This document shows, piece after piece, positions 36,847-44,195 of a stretch of DNA of 55,381 nucleotides (its first letter is position 1; every line of letters starts with the position of its first letter). The translations under genes and the position numbers were made by a program. The DNA comes from Candidatus Nitrosocosmicus agrestis. GTDB taxonomy: Archaea; Thermoproteota; Nitrososphaeria; Nitrososphaerales; Nitrososphaeraceae. The notes below the pieces were generated by a model. The model made no database searches. It saw only the letters and a list, made by a program, of their open reading frames with translations, and was not told where the DNA came from. The DNA lies in assembly GCF_008389435.1 (NCBI RefSeq), contig NZ_VUYS01000023.1:1-55381 (forward strand), given 5' to 3'.

Positions 36847-37587
36847 ATGTTAAAAGATAAAGTTGTCCTCATTACTGGAGCAAGTAGTGGAATCGGATTT
36901 ACAACTGCAGTAACTCTGTCCAAAGCAGGTGCAAAAATTGTGGCTGGAGCCAGGAGGGTTGACAGATTAAGGATTTTAGAAAAAGAAATCCAATCCTACA
37001 ACGGTGAGATTTCGATTATTAGTTTAGATGTGACTAAAAAGGATGAATGTAAAAAGTTTGCAGAATTTGCATTGGAGAAGCATGATCGAATCGATGTTTT
37101 AATTAATAACGCTGGACTGATGCCTTTAAGTTTCTTTAAAAACCTGAAAATAGATGAATGGGACAGGATGGTTGATGTGAACTTAAAGGGAGTAATTTAC
37201 GCAACGGCTGCAGTAGTACCTAACATGTTATCGAATAAATCAGGACATATAGTGAATATATCATCTATAGCAGGCAGGATAGTTTTTCCTGCTGGAAGCG
37301 TTTATTGCGCAACGAAACACGCGGTAACTGCCTTCAGCGAAGGACTCAGACAAGAACTCAGTCAGCGGGCAAATATTCGAGTCACATGTATTGAACCAGG
37401 GGTTGTAGACACGGAATTAAACAATACAATTACGGATAACTCACTGCATGGGTTCATTGAATCGGTAAAAAAGATGCAACCTCTAGAAGCTCAAAATATT
37501 GCCGATGCCATCAAATTTGCCATAGATTCTCCGGGTCATATGAATGTAAATGAAATTATGATAAGACCTCTGCATCAAGAACGTTAG
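36847..37587 (+). CDS. Short-chain dehydrogenase/reductase
   Basis: 246 residues, classical SDR length. It has the cofactor motif TGASSGIG (10-17), NNAG (87-90) and the catalytic Ser139 (NISS), Tyr153 and Lys157 (YCATK). Arg residues after the second strand (GARRVDR) favour NADPH. The substrate is not predictable; the closest common type is the YdfG-like serine/3-hydroxy acid dehydrogenase group, judged by the VINNAGLMPLSFF and EPGVVDTEL segments. It is free-standing. Confidence 0.93.
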   Translation: MLKDKVVLITGASSGIGFTTAVTLSKAGAKIVAGARRVDRLRILEKEIQSYNGEISIISLDVTKKDECKKFAEFALEKHDRIDVLINNAGLMPLSFFKNLKIDEWDRMVDVNLKGVIYATAAVVPNMLSNKSGHIVNISSIAGRIVFPAGSVYCATKHAVTAFSEGLRQELSQRANIRVTCIEPGVVDTELNNTITDNSLHGFIESVKKMQPLEAQNIADAIKFAIDSPGHMNVNEIMIRPLHQER

Positions 37588-37776
37588 TTTAAATCAATCC
37601 AGAATGAAATGCTTAAGAGGAACGAAACTGACGAGTTTTTAGTTGATGGGGGGAGAAGATACAATTTCGTTCAACAAGTTAAATATTTTCTGGTAGCGAC
37701 TTTGTAGTGCAGTCAGATTTCGAATCAATAATTCAGTTAATTTTAATTTATATGACAATCCATAAAATAATCCTTT

Positions 37777-38859
37777 ATGTTTAAAGTTCTTTTAATCCAT
37801 CATTGTGTTTTATCCATTGTTACTATCACAGTATTTAGTAGCCTGTACACTGTTTTTAATAATGACCCTGCAAAAGCAATCTCGTGGATAAATTATGACA
37901 CTGTGATTACGCAAAATAACAAATCTTTTTTAATAAGTTTTCCTAATGATTGGAAACTTGAGGACTATTCCTTGAGTGGAAATGACGGATCACTTCTTTT
38001 GGGGCTAAATCCACCACACAACCCATTGGATTATTCAAGCAAATTTACAATTGGAATCGAAAAATCCAATATCGAAACCAATCTAACTGAGTATACAGAC
38101 CAGGCAATAAAATTACTCAAAAAAAAGCTGGCTGGGTTTAAGTTGATTGATTTAGTGCCGGTAATTTTTTCTGGGAAACAAGGGGAGCGTATTTTATATT
38201 CACACTTTTTGGATAACAGACAAATACAGGTGATGCAAATCTGGTTAAAGGATGGATTGGAAACTTACATTTTGACATTTGCTACGAAGCCAGATTATTA
38301 TCAATATTTCAATCCATTGGTAAATCAGATATTAGATTCTTTTAAAATATCGCAATCCAAATCAAAAATCGCAAGTAGTCCAGTCATAAAATTTAATAAT
38401 TTTGTTTTGCCAGAAGAATTCGAAATTCAATATCCACCTGAATGGAGAGTAGATCAAAAAAATAATAGAGTCTCACTAATTTCACCTATTTCTGGCCCAG
38501 GTGATCATTATCTAGAGCGTATTGATATTTATCTTACCAATTCAGGCATTCGTACCAACTCAACATATAGCAATATCACTTTGAACCTGAATAATGAGCT
38601 ATTTTCAGAACTTAATTATATTCAAAAAAACCTACGGTCACTTGACCTCATTTCAATTATCAATATCAAACATAGCCAAGGCATGATAAAAGTGATAACC
38701 TACACTTACGAATCAAATATCGGACCAACCTTTGTCAGAGAATTTTTATTTGAAAATGGACAAAAACATGCATTATTAGTCTTTTCTGCAAGTGTTGATG
38801 AATACTCTACAGTCTTACCTCAAGTAAATCAAATGGTAAAGGGATTCAAATTCAGATGA
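37777..38859 (+). CDS. Secreted protein with two PsbP-like domains
   Basis: 360 residues. The signal peptide (VLSIVTITVFSSLYTVF) is followed by two copies of a PsbP-like module. The first covers about 44-192 (FLISFPNDWKLEDYS, YILTFATKPDYYQYFNPL, VNQILDSFKI). The second covers about 208-360 (FEIQYPPEWRVDQKN, FVREFLFENGQKHALLVFS, VNQMVKGFKF). PsbP-like domains are common exported modules in these archaea; the photosystem name does not imply photosynthesis. It is related to the truncated gene at 26548-27090. Probably bound to the cell surface, with unknown ligand. Confidence 0.78.
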   Translation: MFKVLLIHHCVLSIVTITVFSSLYTVFNNDPAKAISWINYDTVITQNNKSFLISFPNDWKLEDYSLSGNDGSLLLGLNPPHNPLDYSSKFTIGIEKSNIETNLTEYTDQAIKLLKKKLAGFKLIDLVPVIFSGKQGERILYSHFLDNRQIQVMQIWLKDGLETYILTFATKPDYYQYFNPLVNQILDSFKISQSKSKIASSPVIKFNNFVLPEEFEIQYPPEWRVDQKNNRVSLISPISGPGDHYLERIDIYLTNSGIRTNSTYSNITLNLNNELFSELNYIQKNLRSLDLISIINIKHSQGMIKVITYTYESNIGPTFVREFLFENGQKHALLVFSASVDEYSTVLPQVNQMVKGFKFR

Positions 38860-38928
38860 ATCCGCAAAAAATTTGGGGTTTGAACAGGATTGGCATATGC
38901 AGGAACTGTATTGAATTTTTCTCTTTTT

Positions 38929-38960
38929 ATACATTTATATGCTTATAATAGCGCACAAAA
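38929..38960 (+). promoter_or_regulatory. AT-rich promoter region before the glycosyltransferase
   Basis: Contains TTTATATGCTTATAA, two overlapping box A-like sequences about 35-50 bases before the TTG start at 38982. Consensus and spacing only. Confidence 0.4.
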
Positions 38961-38981
38961 TTAGATAGTATATATCTTGGG

Positions 38982-39830
38982 TTGATTAATTTGAGTGAAA
39001 CAGTCATTTGTCAAAAGAAGCAGGAGGATCTAATTAAGAAACTTGGTAACGAACCTCTTATTTCGATAATCATACCGACATTCAATGAATCTCTTAACAT
39101 TGTCAATTTGATTGGCGAAATTAATGTCGCTATGAAACAATTTGGATTCTATGAACTTGTTGTAGTGGATGATAATTCTCCTGATAACACCGTTGGAACA
39201 ATTATTAGTGCTTTTGATAAGGAGGGTAGATTCAAGGTTTTTCGTATTAGAGAGAGAATAGGGATTCGTTCTCATGAATATTTTTTGATATATCCGACTG
39301 TAAATAAACAATTTTACATCAAAGTTATCAAAAGGAAAGAAGAATCCGGTTTGATATCTGCCATTTACGAGGGTTTTAAATCATCGATAGGAGAATATTT
39401 AATTGTTATGGATGCAGATTTTTCCCACCAACCCACAATTCTAACTTCATTGGTCAATGAGATAAAGAATTCAGAAACTGATTTGGTAATTGCTTCTAGA
39501 TATATTAAAGGGGGAAAAATAATAGGTTGGAGTTCAAAACGAATTTTTTATAGCAAATTTGCCACAAATCTCTCAAAGTTAATTTTCAGACTAAAGGTTA
39601 AAGATCCTTTGTCAGGGTTTTTTATAGTAAAAAGAAATATTGTCAGAGCCCTAGAGTTCAATACTTCTGGTTTTAAAATGCTGTTAGAGATCTTAGTAAA
39701 ACGTAGAGATATCAATATAAAGGAAATTCCTTACACTTTTATAGATAGGGCACTAGGGGTTAGCAAATTGAACTCTAAGGTTACCATGGATTTTTTTAAA
39801 GGACTCTACATTCTTTATAAAAGCCAGTAG
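38982..39830 (+). CDS. Family 2 glycosyltransferase, dolichyl-phosphate sugar synthase-like
   Basis: 282 residues with a TTG start (another TTG nine bases later is possible). One GT-A domain: ISIIIPTFNESLN, VVVDDNSPDNT (nucleotide-sugar binding), LIVMDADFSHQP (DxD metal site), DLVIASRYIKGG and PLSGFFIVKR. This combination is typical of DPM1/DpgS-type enzymes that load a sugar from GDP- or UDP-sugar onto dolichyl phosphate on the cytosolic membrane face. An unusual insert of about 35 residues (REKIGIRSHEYF-like region to KQFYIKVIKRKE) lies between the two Asp motifs. There is no C-terminal membrane domain. A likely role is supplying lipid-linked sugar for N-glycosylation. Confidence 0.85.
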   Translation: MINLSETVICQKKQEDLIKKLGNEPLISIIIPTFNESLNIVNLIGEINVAMKQFGFYELVVVDDNSPDNTVGTIISAFDKEGRFKVFRIRERIGIRSHEYFLIYPTVNKQFYIKVIKRKEESGLISAIYEGFKSSIGEYLIVMDADFSHQPTILTSLVNEIKNSETDLVIASRYIKGGKIIGWSSKRIFYSKFATNLSKLIFRLKVKDPLSGFFIVKRNIVRALEFNTSGFKMLLEILVKRRDINIKEIPYTFIDRALGVSKLNSKVTMDFFKGLYILYKSQ

Positions 39831-39861
39831 ATTTGGTTTCGGTATTCTAATTATAATACTC

Positions 39862-39869
39862 TGGAGGTC
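39862..39869 (+). promoter_or_regulatory. Ribosome-binding site pointing to an ATA start
   Basis: GGAGGTCC lies 8 bases before the ATA at 39878. It contains the full GGAGG core complementary to the 16S rRNA tail, and is the main reason for choosing that start, since the downstream GTG at 40070 would delete the conserved N-terminus. Confidence 0.55.
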
Positions 39870-39877
39870 CTTTTAGC

Positions 39878-40819
39878 ATATCTAAATTCCATCGAATTGT
39901 ATCATTTCTTCCCAGTGCTACAGAAATTTTATATGAAATAGATCTGGGTGACATCATTAAAGGTGTTACTCATGAGTGCAACTTCCCGTCACAAGTAAAT
40001 GATAAACCTAGAGTAATTGAGCCAAGCATAAATTTTGATGAATTAAATGCATCCCAGATAGATTCCAAAGTGAGGGAATTATTGAATCATAACATTCCAA
40101 TTTTTAGAATCAACGAAAAACTGATGCAAGAAATTAAACCTGATATGATAATAAGTCAAGATACGTGCTCAGTTTGTGCACCTTACACAAGAGAGACAAG
40201 ATCAGCTTCTGAAATACTTGGTTACGAACCTGAGAATTTGATTCTTAACCCTAAAAACTTCAGTGATGTATTAAAAAGTATAGAAACAATAGGAAAAAAA
40301 ATAGGGAACTTGAACAATGCATATAAATTGATAAATACAATTGAAAGTAGGACAAAGGAGCTTGAATCAGCAATCAAGACTTCAGAAAAATCGAATGAAT
40401 CTATTTACAGTAAACCGACTGTCCTCTTTCTTGATTGGATTAGTCCTTTCTTTGTAGCAGGCCATTGGATTCCTGGAATGATAGAGATAGCAGGTGGAAA
40501 TTCATTGAATAAACCACCCAGTCCTGACTCTGTACAGATATTAATAAACACTATTGCAAATTTAGATCCTGATAAGATAGTAATTTCTCCATGTGGGTTC
40601 AATTTGGAGAGAAGCCTGGCTGAATACAAACGTCTCCGCGAAATCAATTGGAATTCGTTAAAGGCAGTAAAGAATAATGAAATCTATCTAGTAGACTCGT
40701 CATATTTTAGCAAACCCAGTCCACGTTTGATTACTGGAATTGAGATTCTTTGTAAAATCGTTAACCCCACTATCTTTGGTGACCTTGAGGTACCTCCTAA
40801 TAGCCTATTGCGTATTTAA
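39878..40819 (+). CDS. BtuF-like cobalamin-binding protein, apparently cytosolic, with ATA start
   Basis: The usual-start frame begins at GTG 40070, but the conserved N-terminus (RIVSFLPSATEILYEID and GVTHECNFP) is encoded upstream in the same frame. The only codon near a ribosome-binding site there is ATA 39878; no ATG, GTG or TTG exists before the upstream stop. From 39878 the protein has 313 residues. It matches the COG0614 periplasmic-binding family, in particular the cobalamin-binding type with SQDTCSVCAPY and SPFFVAGHWIPGMIEIAGG. There is no signal peptide, so it likely acts inside the cell. Other B12 genes in the window (metH, bluB) support the ligand guess, which remains inference. 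Confidence 0.78.
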   Translation: MSKFHRIVSFLPSATEILYEIDLGDIIKGVTHECNFPSQVNDKPRVIEPSINFDELNASQIDSKVRELLNHNIPIFRINEKLMQEIKPDMIISQDTCSVCAPYTRETRSASEILGYEPENLILNPKNFSDVLKSIETIGKKIGNLNNAYKLINTIESRTKELESAIKTSEKSNESIYSKPTVLFLDWISPFFVAGHWIPGMIEIAGGNSLNKPPSPDSVQILINTIANLDPDKIVISPCGFNLERSLAEYKRLREINWNSLKAVKNNEIYLVDSSYFSKPSPRLITGIEILCKIVNPTIFGDLEVPPNSLLRI

Positions 40820-40846
40820 TAGAGATCTCTTATAAGATATGAAACA

Positions 40847-41551
40847 CTATTTAATACTGTAACATATACATCCGTCAATACGGTCCATTCCTTCAATTGT
40901 TATTGGATAAGATACTGGATTTCCATCCTTATTCTCAAAAATTTTGCCTATCGGAAAAAAAGTCATAGAATTTGGATCGAGTGCATCATCATTGTATCCA
41001 TACATTAAATTCGACACGAAAACTTCAAATCTTAATTGATAGGGGAGGTTACGCATTTTATTCCACCATTCTACTCCTGTAAAACATTGACTAAATTGAT
41101 ATACAAATGTCCTTTTGTCCACAATTAAATCATAAATTTCCACTGTTTTAGTATCAAGATCTTGCAAACAGTATTGAATTATTGATTCATCCTCCTTAAA
41201 CCGTATTTCTCGCCGGTAAGACCCTCCGATCTGAGGGATAACTTTTCTAAAACGATATTGGTTTGTTCCTCTAAATATGGCTTCAAAATAGTTTTGATTG
41301 TCGAATTGACATATGAGATTCAATTCGGCTGGTTGTTTTTGAACGTTAAAAATCTCTAATAGATATAACATCCATGACTTGTCGGGAATAAAATTGCCTA
41401 GATCCTTTATTAACTTAATATTGTCCACTACCACCCTAAATTTATCAAAATCATCGGGATAGTCTGAATTGGGAGTGTCGATGCACCCATACCAATAATG
41501 CATAATTAGAAGTTTAGGTTTTCTTCTTAAATATTCTATTAGGAAATGCAA
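40847..41551 (-). CDS. Hypothetical protein, 234 residues
   Basis: A clean ATG frame with strongly protein-like composition that I do not recognise. It is rich in aromatic residues (LLIMHYWYGCIDTPN, QCFTGVEWWNKM, RFEVFVSNLMYGYND) and looks alpha/beta without membrane segments. Two Cys near the C-terminus (DGCICYSIK) and one near the N-terminus could bind metal. Converges tail-to-tail with the cobalamin-binding-like gene, 27 bases apart, and diverges from the scpA gene. Function unknown. Confidence 0.7.
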   Translation of the reverse strand: MHFLIEYLRRKPKLLIMHYWYGCIDTPNSDYPDDFDKFRVVVDNIKLIKDLGNFIPDKSWMLYLLEIFNVQKQPAELNLICQFDNQNYFEAIFRGTNQYRFRKVIPQIGGSYRREIRFKEDESIIQYCLQDLDTKTVEIYDLIVDKRTFVYQFSQCFTGVEWWNKMRNLPYQLRFEVFVSNLMYGYNDDALDPNSMTFFPIGKIFENKDGNPVSYPITIEGMDRIDGCICYSIK

Positions 41552-41646
41552 CCCCTCATCTGGATTTGATTTCTATTCTATTTATTATTCTTAATTTTTC
41601 ATGGAGCAATCTTTTGCTATCCTCTAAAACGATTTAATTTTAACCG

Positions 41647-41657
41647 TATATATTAAA
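41647..41657 (+). promoter_or_regulatory. TATA box for the scpA operon
   Basis: TATATATTAAA lies 26-36 bases before the ATG of the scpA-like gene, suggesting a leaderless or very short leader. Confidence 0.45.
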
Positions 41658-41682
41658 TTGCGGTATTTCCATAAACCATAAA

Positions 41683-42477
41683 ATGGTTGGAGAAGAGGGA
41701 GATAACTATCAGGTAACAACCAGACAGAAAATATCCAAACCTCCATTAAATTTACTTTTTAATCCTTCGTTAATTGAGAAAGATGATGTTTGGAAAATTG
41801 ATATTGTAAAACTCTTAGAAATTCTTCTTTCTACCCTTACAACCTCAAAATACAAGGACCTTCGACTATGTGGTGTAGCTATTCTCACTTCAACTTTAAT
41901 ACATCGTTTGAAAGTTGAATCTATATTTCGATTAGAGAAGATTGCAAGCAAACAACAGTATAATGATGGTACCGGTTTGAAGGAAGCAAGTGAGAAAATA
42001 CCCATTCCTGAAATCTCAAACCTTTCCTTTCCGTTTAGAAAAGAAGTTACGTATCCAATCTCGCTTGAAGAACTCTTGTCTATTTTAGAAAATATGGTCA
42101 CTGATTTAACCAAACCGGTTATAAAAAAATCTCAGGTTAGCCTTGAGCCTGTAGAGGTTGTCAATTTTCAAGACTATTTAATCAAATTTGAACGAATTAT
42201 AGAAGAATTTGAGATGAAGTTACTAACTAACTTGAAAATTAATAGTCATATAAACTTTAACGAACTGGTAAAGGATCTCGACAGTCTTGAAGCATCGCGT
42301 TATTTTATTGCGATGCTGTATCTTTGCATGAAGGATAAAATAGATATAGTTGCTGAGCCGGTAAGAAAAATCCAACAAAACCTAGTTCCAGATTCTATAA
42401 ATTCCAAATTCAAATATCCAGATAGTAACATTGAATATGAACAAATCATAGTCACACTAAAGTCAACAGTTAGTTGA
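41683..42477 (+). CDS. scpA: ScpA-like kleisin, SMC complex subunit
   Basis: 264 residues. The N-terminus (PPLNLLFNPSLIEKDDVWKI, then DIVKLLEILLS) and C-terminal winged-helix part (EASRYFIAMLYLCMKDKIDI) match the ScpA kleisin pattern: the N-terminal helix set contacts the SMC neck, and the C-terminal wing binds the SMC head. The family bridges SMC heads and loads ScpB, organising and segregating chromosomes. The ATG of scpB follows after 6 bases, so the two are co-translated. The sequence is diverged from bacterial ScpA but the gene pair makes the assignment secure. The smc gene is not in the window. Confidence 0.85.
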   Translation: MVGEEGDNYQVTTRQKISKPPLNLLFNPSLIEKDDVWKIDIVKLLEILLSTLTTSKYKDLRLCGVAILTSTLIHRLKVESIFRLEKIASKQQYNDGTGLKEASEKIPIPEISNLSFPFRKEVTYPISLEELLSILENMVTDLTKPVIKKSQVSLEPVEVVNFQDYLIKFERIIEEFEMKLLTNLKINSHINFNELVKDLDSLEASRYFIAMLYLCMKDKIDIVAEPVRKIQQNLVPDSINSKFKYPDSNIEYEQIIVTLKSTVS

Positions 42478-42483
42478 ATTCAA

Positions 42484-43020
42484 ATGGCAAGATTACCTAA
42501 TGATGAGATTATTGCAAGGATCGAAGCAGCTCTTTACTCTTCAGGACGCCCCTTATCTTTGGATGAAATTATTCGAGCTTCAGGGATCGAATCCAAAGAC
42601 AAAGTAAAAAAATTACTCAGTGAATTAATCAATAAAACTCAAGTAGTTTTCAAGGCATTAGAAATTGCAAAATTGGAAGACGGCACATATGTATTCCAGC
42701 TCAAACCCATCTACAATCCAATAGTAAAAAGGTTCTCAAACAAACCTCAAATTTCTAATTCTGTTCTTAAAACGCTTTCATACATAGCATTTGAACAACC
42801 TGTAACTACACGTAGATTGCTTGAGATTAGGGGTTCTAAAGTTTACCATCATTTGAAAGAACTACAGGAAGAAGATTTCATTAACTTCAAGAGTTCAGGC
42901 AGGATTAAGGTATATACCACAACAAGCAAATTTAATAGTTATTTTGGTATAAATGATTTAAAGTCATTAAAGAAAACCCTGCTATTAAATCCTAAAGAAT
43001 TGGATAAGAAAAACACTTAA
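42484..43020 (+). CDS. scpB: ScpB, SMC complex subunit
   Basis: 178 residues with two winged-helix domains. The first (about 8-80) contains IEAALYSSGRPLSLDEII and LINKTQVVFKALEIAKLEDGTYVF. The second (about 88-160) contains VLKTLSYIAFEQPVTTRRLLEIRGS and then LKELQEEDFI. This is the usual ScpB architecture and length. ScpB dimers bind the ScpA middle region and regulate the SMC ATPase. Gene order scpA-scpB with 6 bases between, followed 24 bases later by rps8e. Confidence 0.92.
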   Translation: MARLPNDEIIARIEAALYSSGRPLSLDEIIRASGIESKDKVKKLLSELINKTQVVFKALEIAKLEDGTYVFQLKPIYNPIVKRFSNKPQISNSVLKTLSYIAFEQPVTTRRLLEIRGSKVYHHLKELQEEDFINFKSSGRIKVYTTTSKFNSYFGINDLKSLKKTLLLNPKELDKKNT

Positions 43021-43044
43021 TTAGCGATTCGTTAAATTTTATAT

Positions 43045-43431
43045 GTGCGTAAATCTATCGAGAACCTTTCAGGTAGGAAATTCACTGGTGGAAGAATAAT
43101 TCCAAATCGAACAAGAAGAAAGTATGAAATTGATAGATATCCTAACGAACCTATTGTAGGAGAGACTAAGAATATTGTCCGTAGGGTGAGAGGTCATAAC
43201 ATTAAAGTTGCTTTTAAATTTGCTGAATACGCCAACGTTAGCGATCAAGAAAGCAAAAAGACAACTAAAGTAAAGATCATAACGGTATCGAAAAATCCAG
43301 CCAATAAGGATTTTGAAAGAAGGGGTGTTATTACCAAGGGTTCGATTTTGGAAACTGAATTGGGTTTAGCCAGAGTAGTTTCGAGACCTGGTCAGGATGG
43401 GGTAGTAAATGCAATTTTAGTAAAACAGTAA
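43045..43431 (+). CDS. rps8e: 30S ribosomal protein S8e
   Basis: 128 residues with a GTG start preceded by TTTTATAT, suggesting a short leader or internal promoter. SGRKFTGGRIIPNRTRRKYE is the S8e signature, followed by GETKNIVRRVRGHNIKVAF and ending in SRPGQDGVVNAILVKQ. Archaeal/eukaryotic-type small-subunit protein that binds 16S rRNA. Complete in length. It lies between scpB and the purine genes. Confidence 0.96.
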   Translation: MRKSIENLSGRKFTGGRIIPNRTRRKYEIDRYPNEPIVGETKNIVRRVRGHNIKVAFKFAEYANVSDQESKKTTKVKIITVSKNPANKDFERRGVITKGSILETELGLARVVSRPGQDGVVNAILVKQ

Positions 43432-43500
43432 CATATTCCCCCACAATTATTAAATTATTGAGAATACGAATTTATTAAATATCACTGGAGTACCTAAGTA

Positions 43501-44178
43501 TTGGCTAAAATTGGAATAACTGTATTTCCTGGCAGCAATTGCGAGAGGGATGTTTATTATGTTCTTAAAAATTTGCTGAATGTAGATGTCGAATATATCT
43601 GGTATAAATCCTCAGTTGATAATTTTGATTCTATCATTATACCCGGTGGATTTACCTATGGTGATAGATTACGGGCAGGTGCAATCGCCGCTCATAGTGA
43701 AATAATGAATAAAATTGTAGAAAAAGCAGAAGATAACGTTCCAATCTTAGGTATCTGCAATGGCTTTCAGATACTTGTGGAATCTCAATTACTACCAGGT
43801 GCTCTTATTCTTAATGATTCTCTTGAGTTCATTTGTAAATGGGTGAATGTAACTGTTGCAAATAATAGAACGCCTTTTACAAATTTATTTGATAAGGAGA
43901 ATTTATTATCGATACCAATTGCACATGGGGAAGGCAAGTACGTAACAGAACCTAATATCATGAATGAGATAAAAGAAGATAATCAAATCGTTCTGCAGTA
44001 CAATGATGACAATCCAAATGGTTCACTTAGTAGAGTCGCTGCGATATGCAACAAAAAAGGTAACGTAATGGGTATGATGCCTCACCCTGAGAGAGGTAGC
44101 GATCCTGATCTTGTTCCCGAAGGGTTTGATAATAGATCAATATTGATATTTAAATCTTTAATCAATTATCTGAAATAA
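43501..44178 (+). CDS. purQ: Phosphoribosylformylglycinamidine synthase glutaminase subunit
   Basis: 225 residues with a TTG start; TTTATTAAATA about 25 bases before fits a leaderless transcript. It has the class I glutamine amidotransferase features: VFPGSNCERD at the start, nucleophile Cys86 in GICNGFQ, and the His/Glu pair in MMPHPERG. It supplies ammonia to PurL for the fourth step of purine synthesis (FGAR to FGAM). purL follows after 17 bases. The small PurS subunit usual in archaeal PurQLS complexes is not next to it and must be encoded elsewhere. Confidence 0.96.
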   Translation: MAKIGITVFPGSNCERDVYYVLKNLLNVDVEYIWYKSSVDNFDSIIIPGGFTYGDRLRAGAIAAHSEIMNKIVEKAEDNVPILGICNGFQILVESQLLPGALILNDSLEFICKWVNVTVANNRTPFTNLFDKENLLSIPIAHGEGKYVTEPNIMNEIKEDNQIVLQYNDDNPNGSLSRVAAICNKKGNVMGMMPHPERGSDPDLVPEGFDNRSILIFKSLINYLK

Positions 44179-44195
44179 CCCTTTTGGTGAAATAG

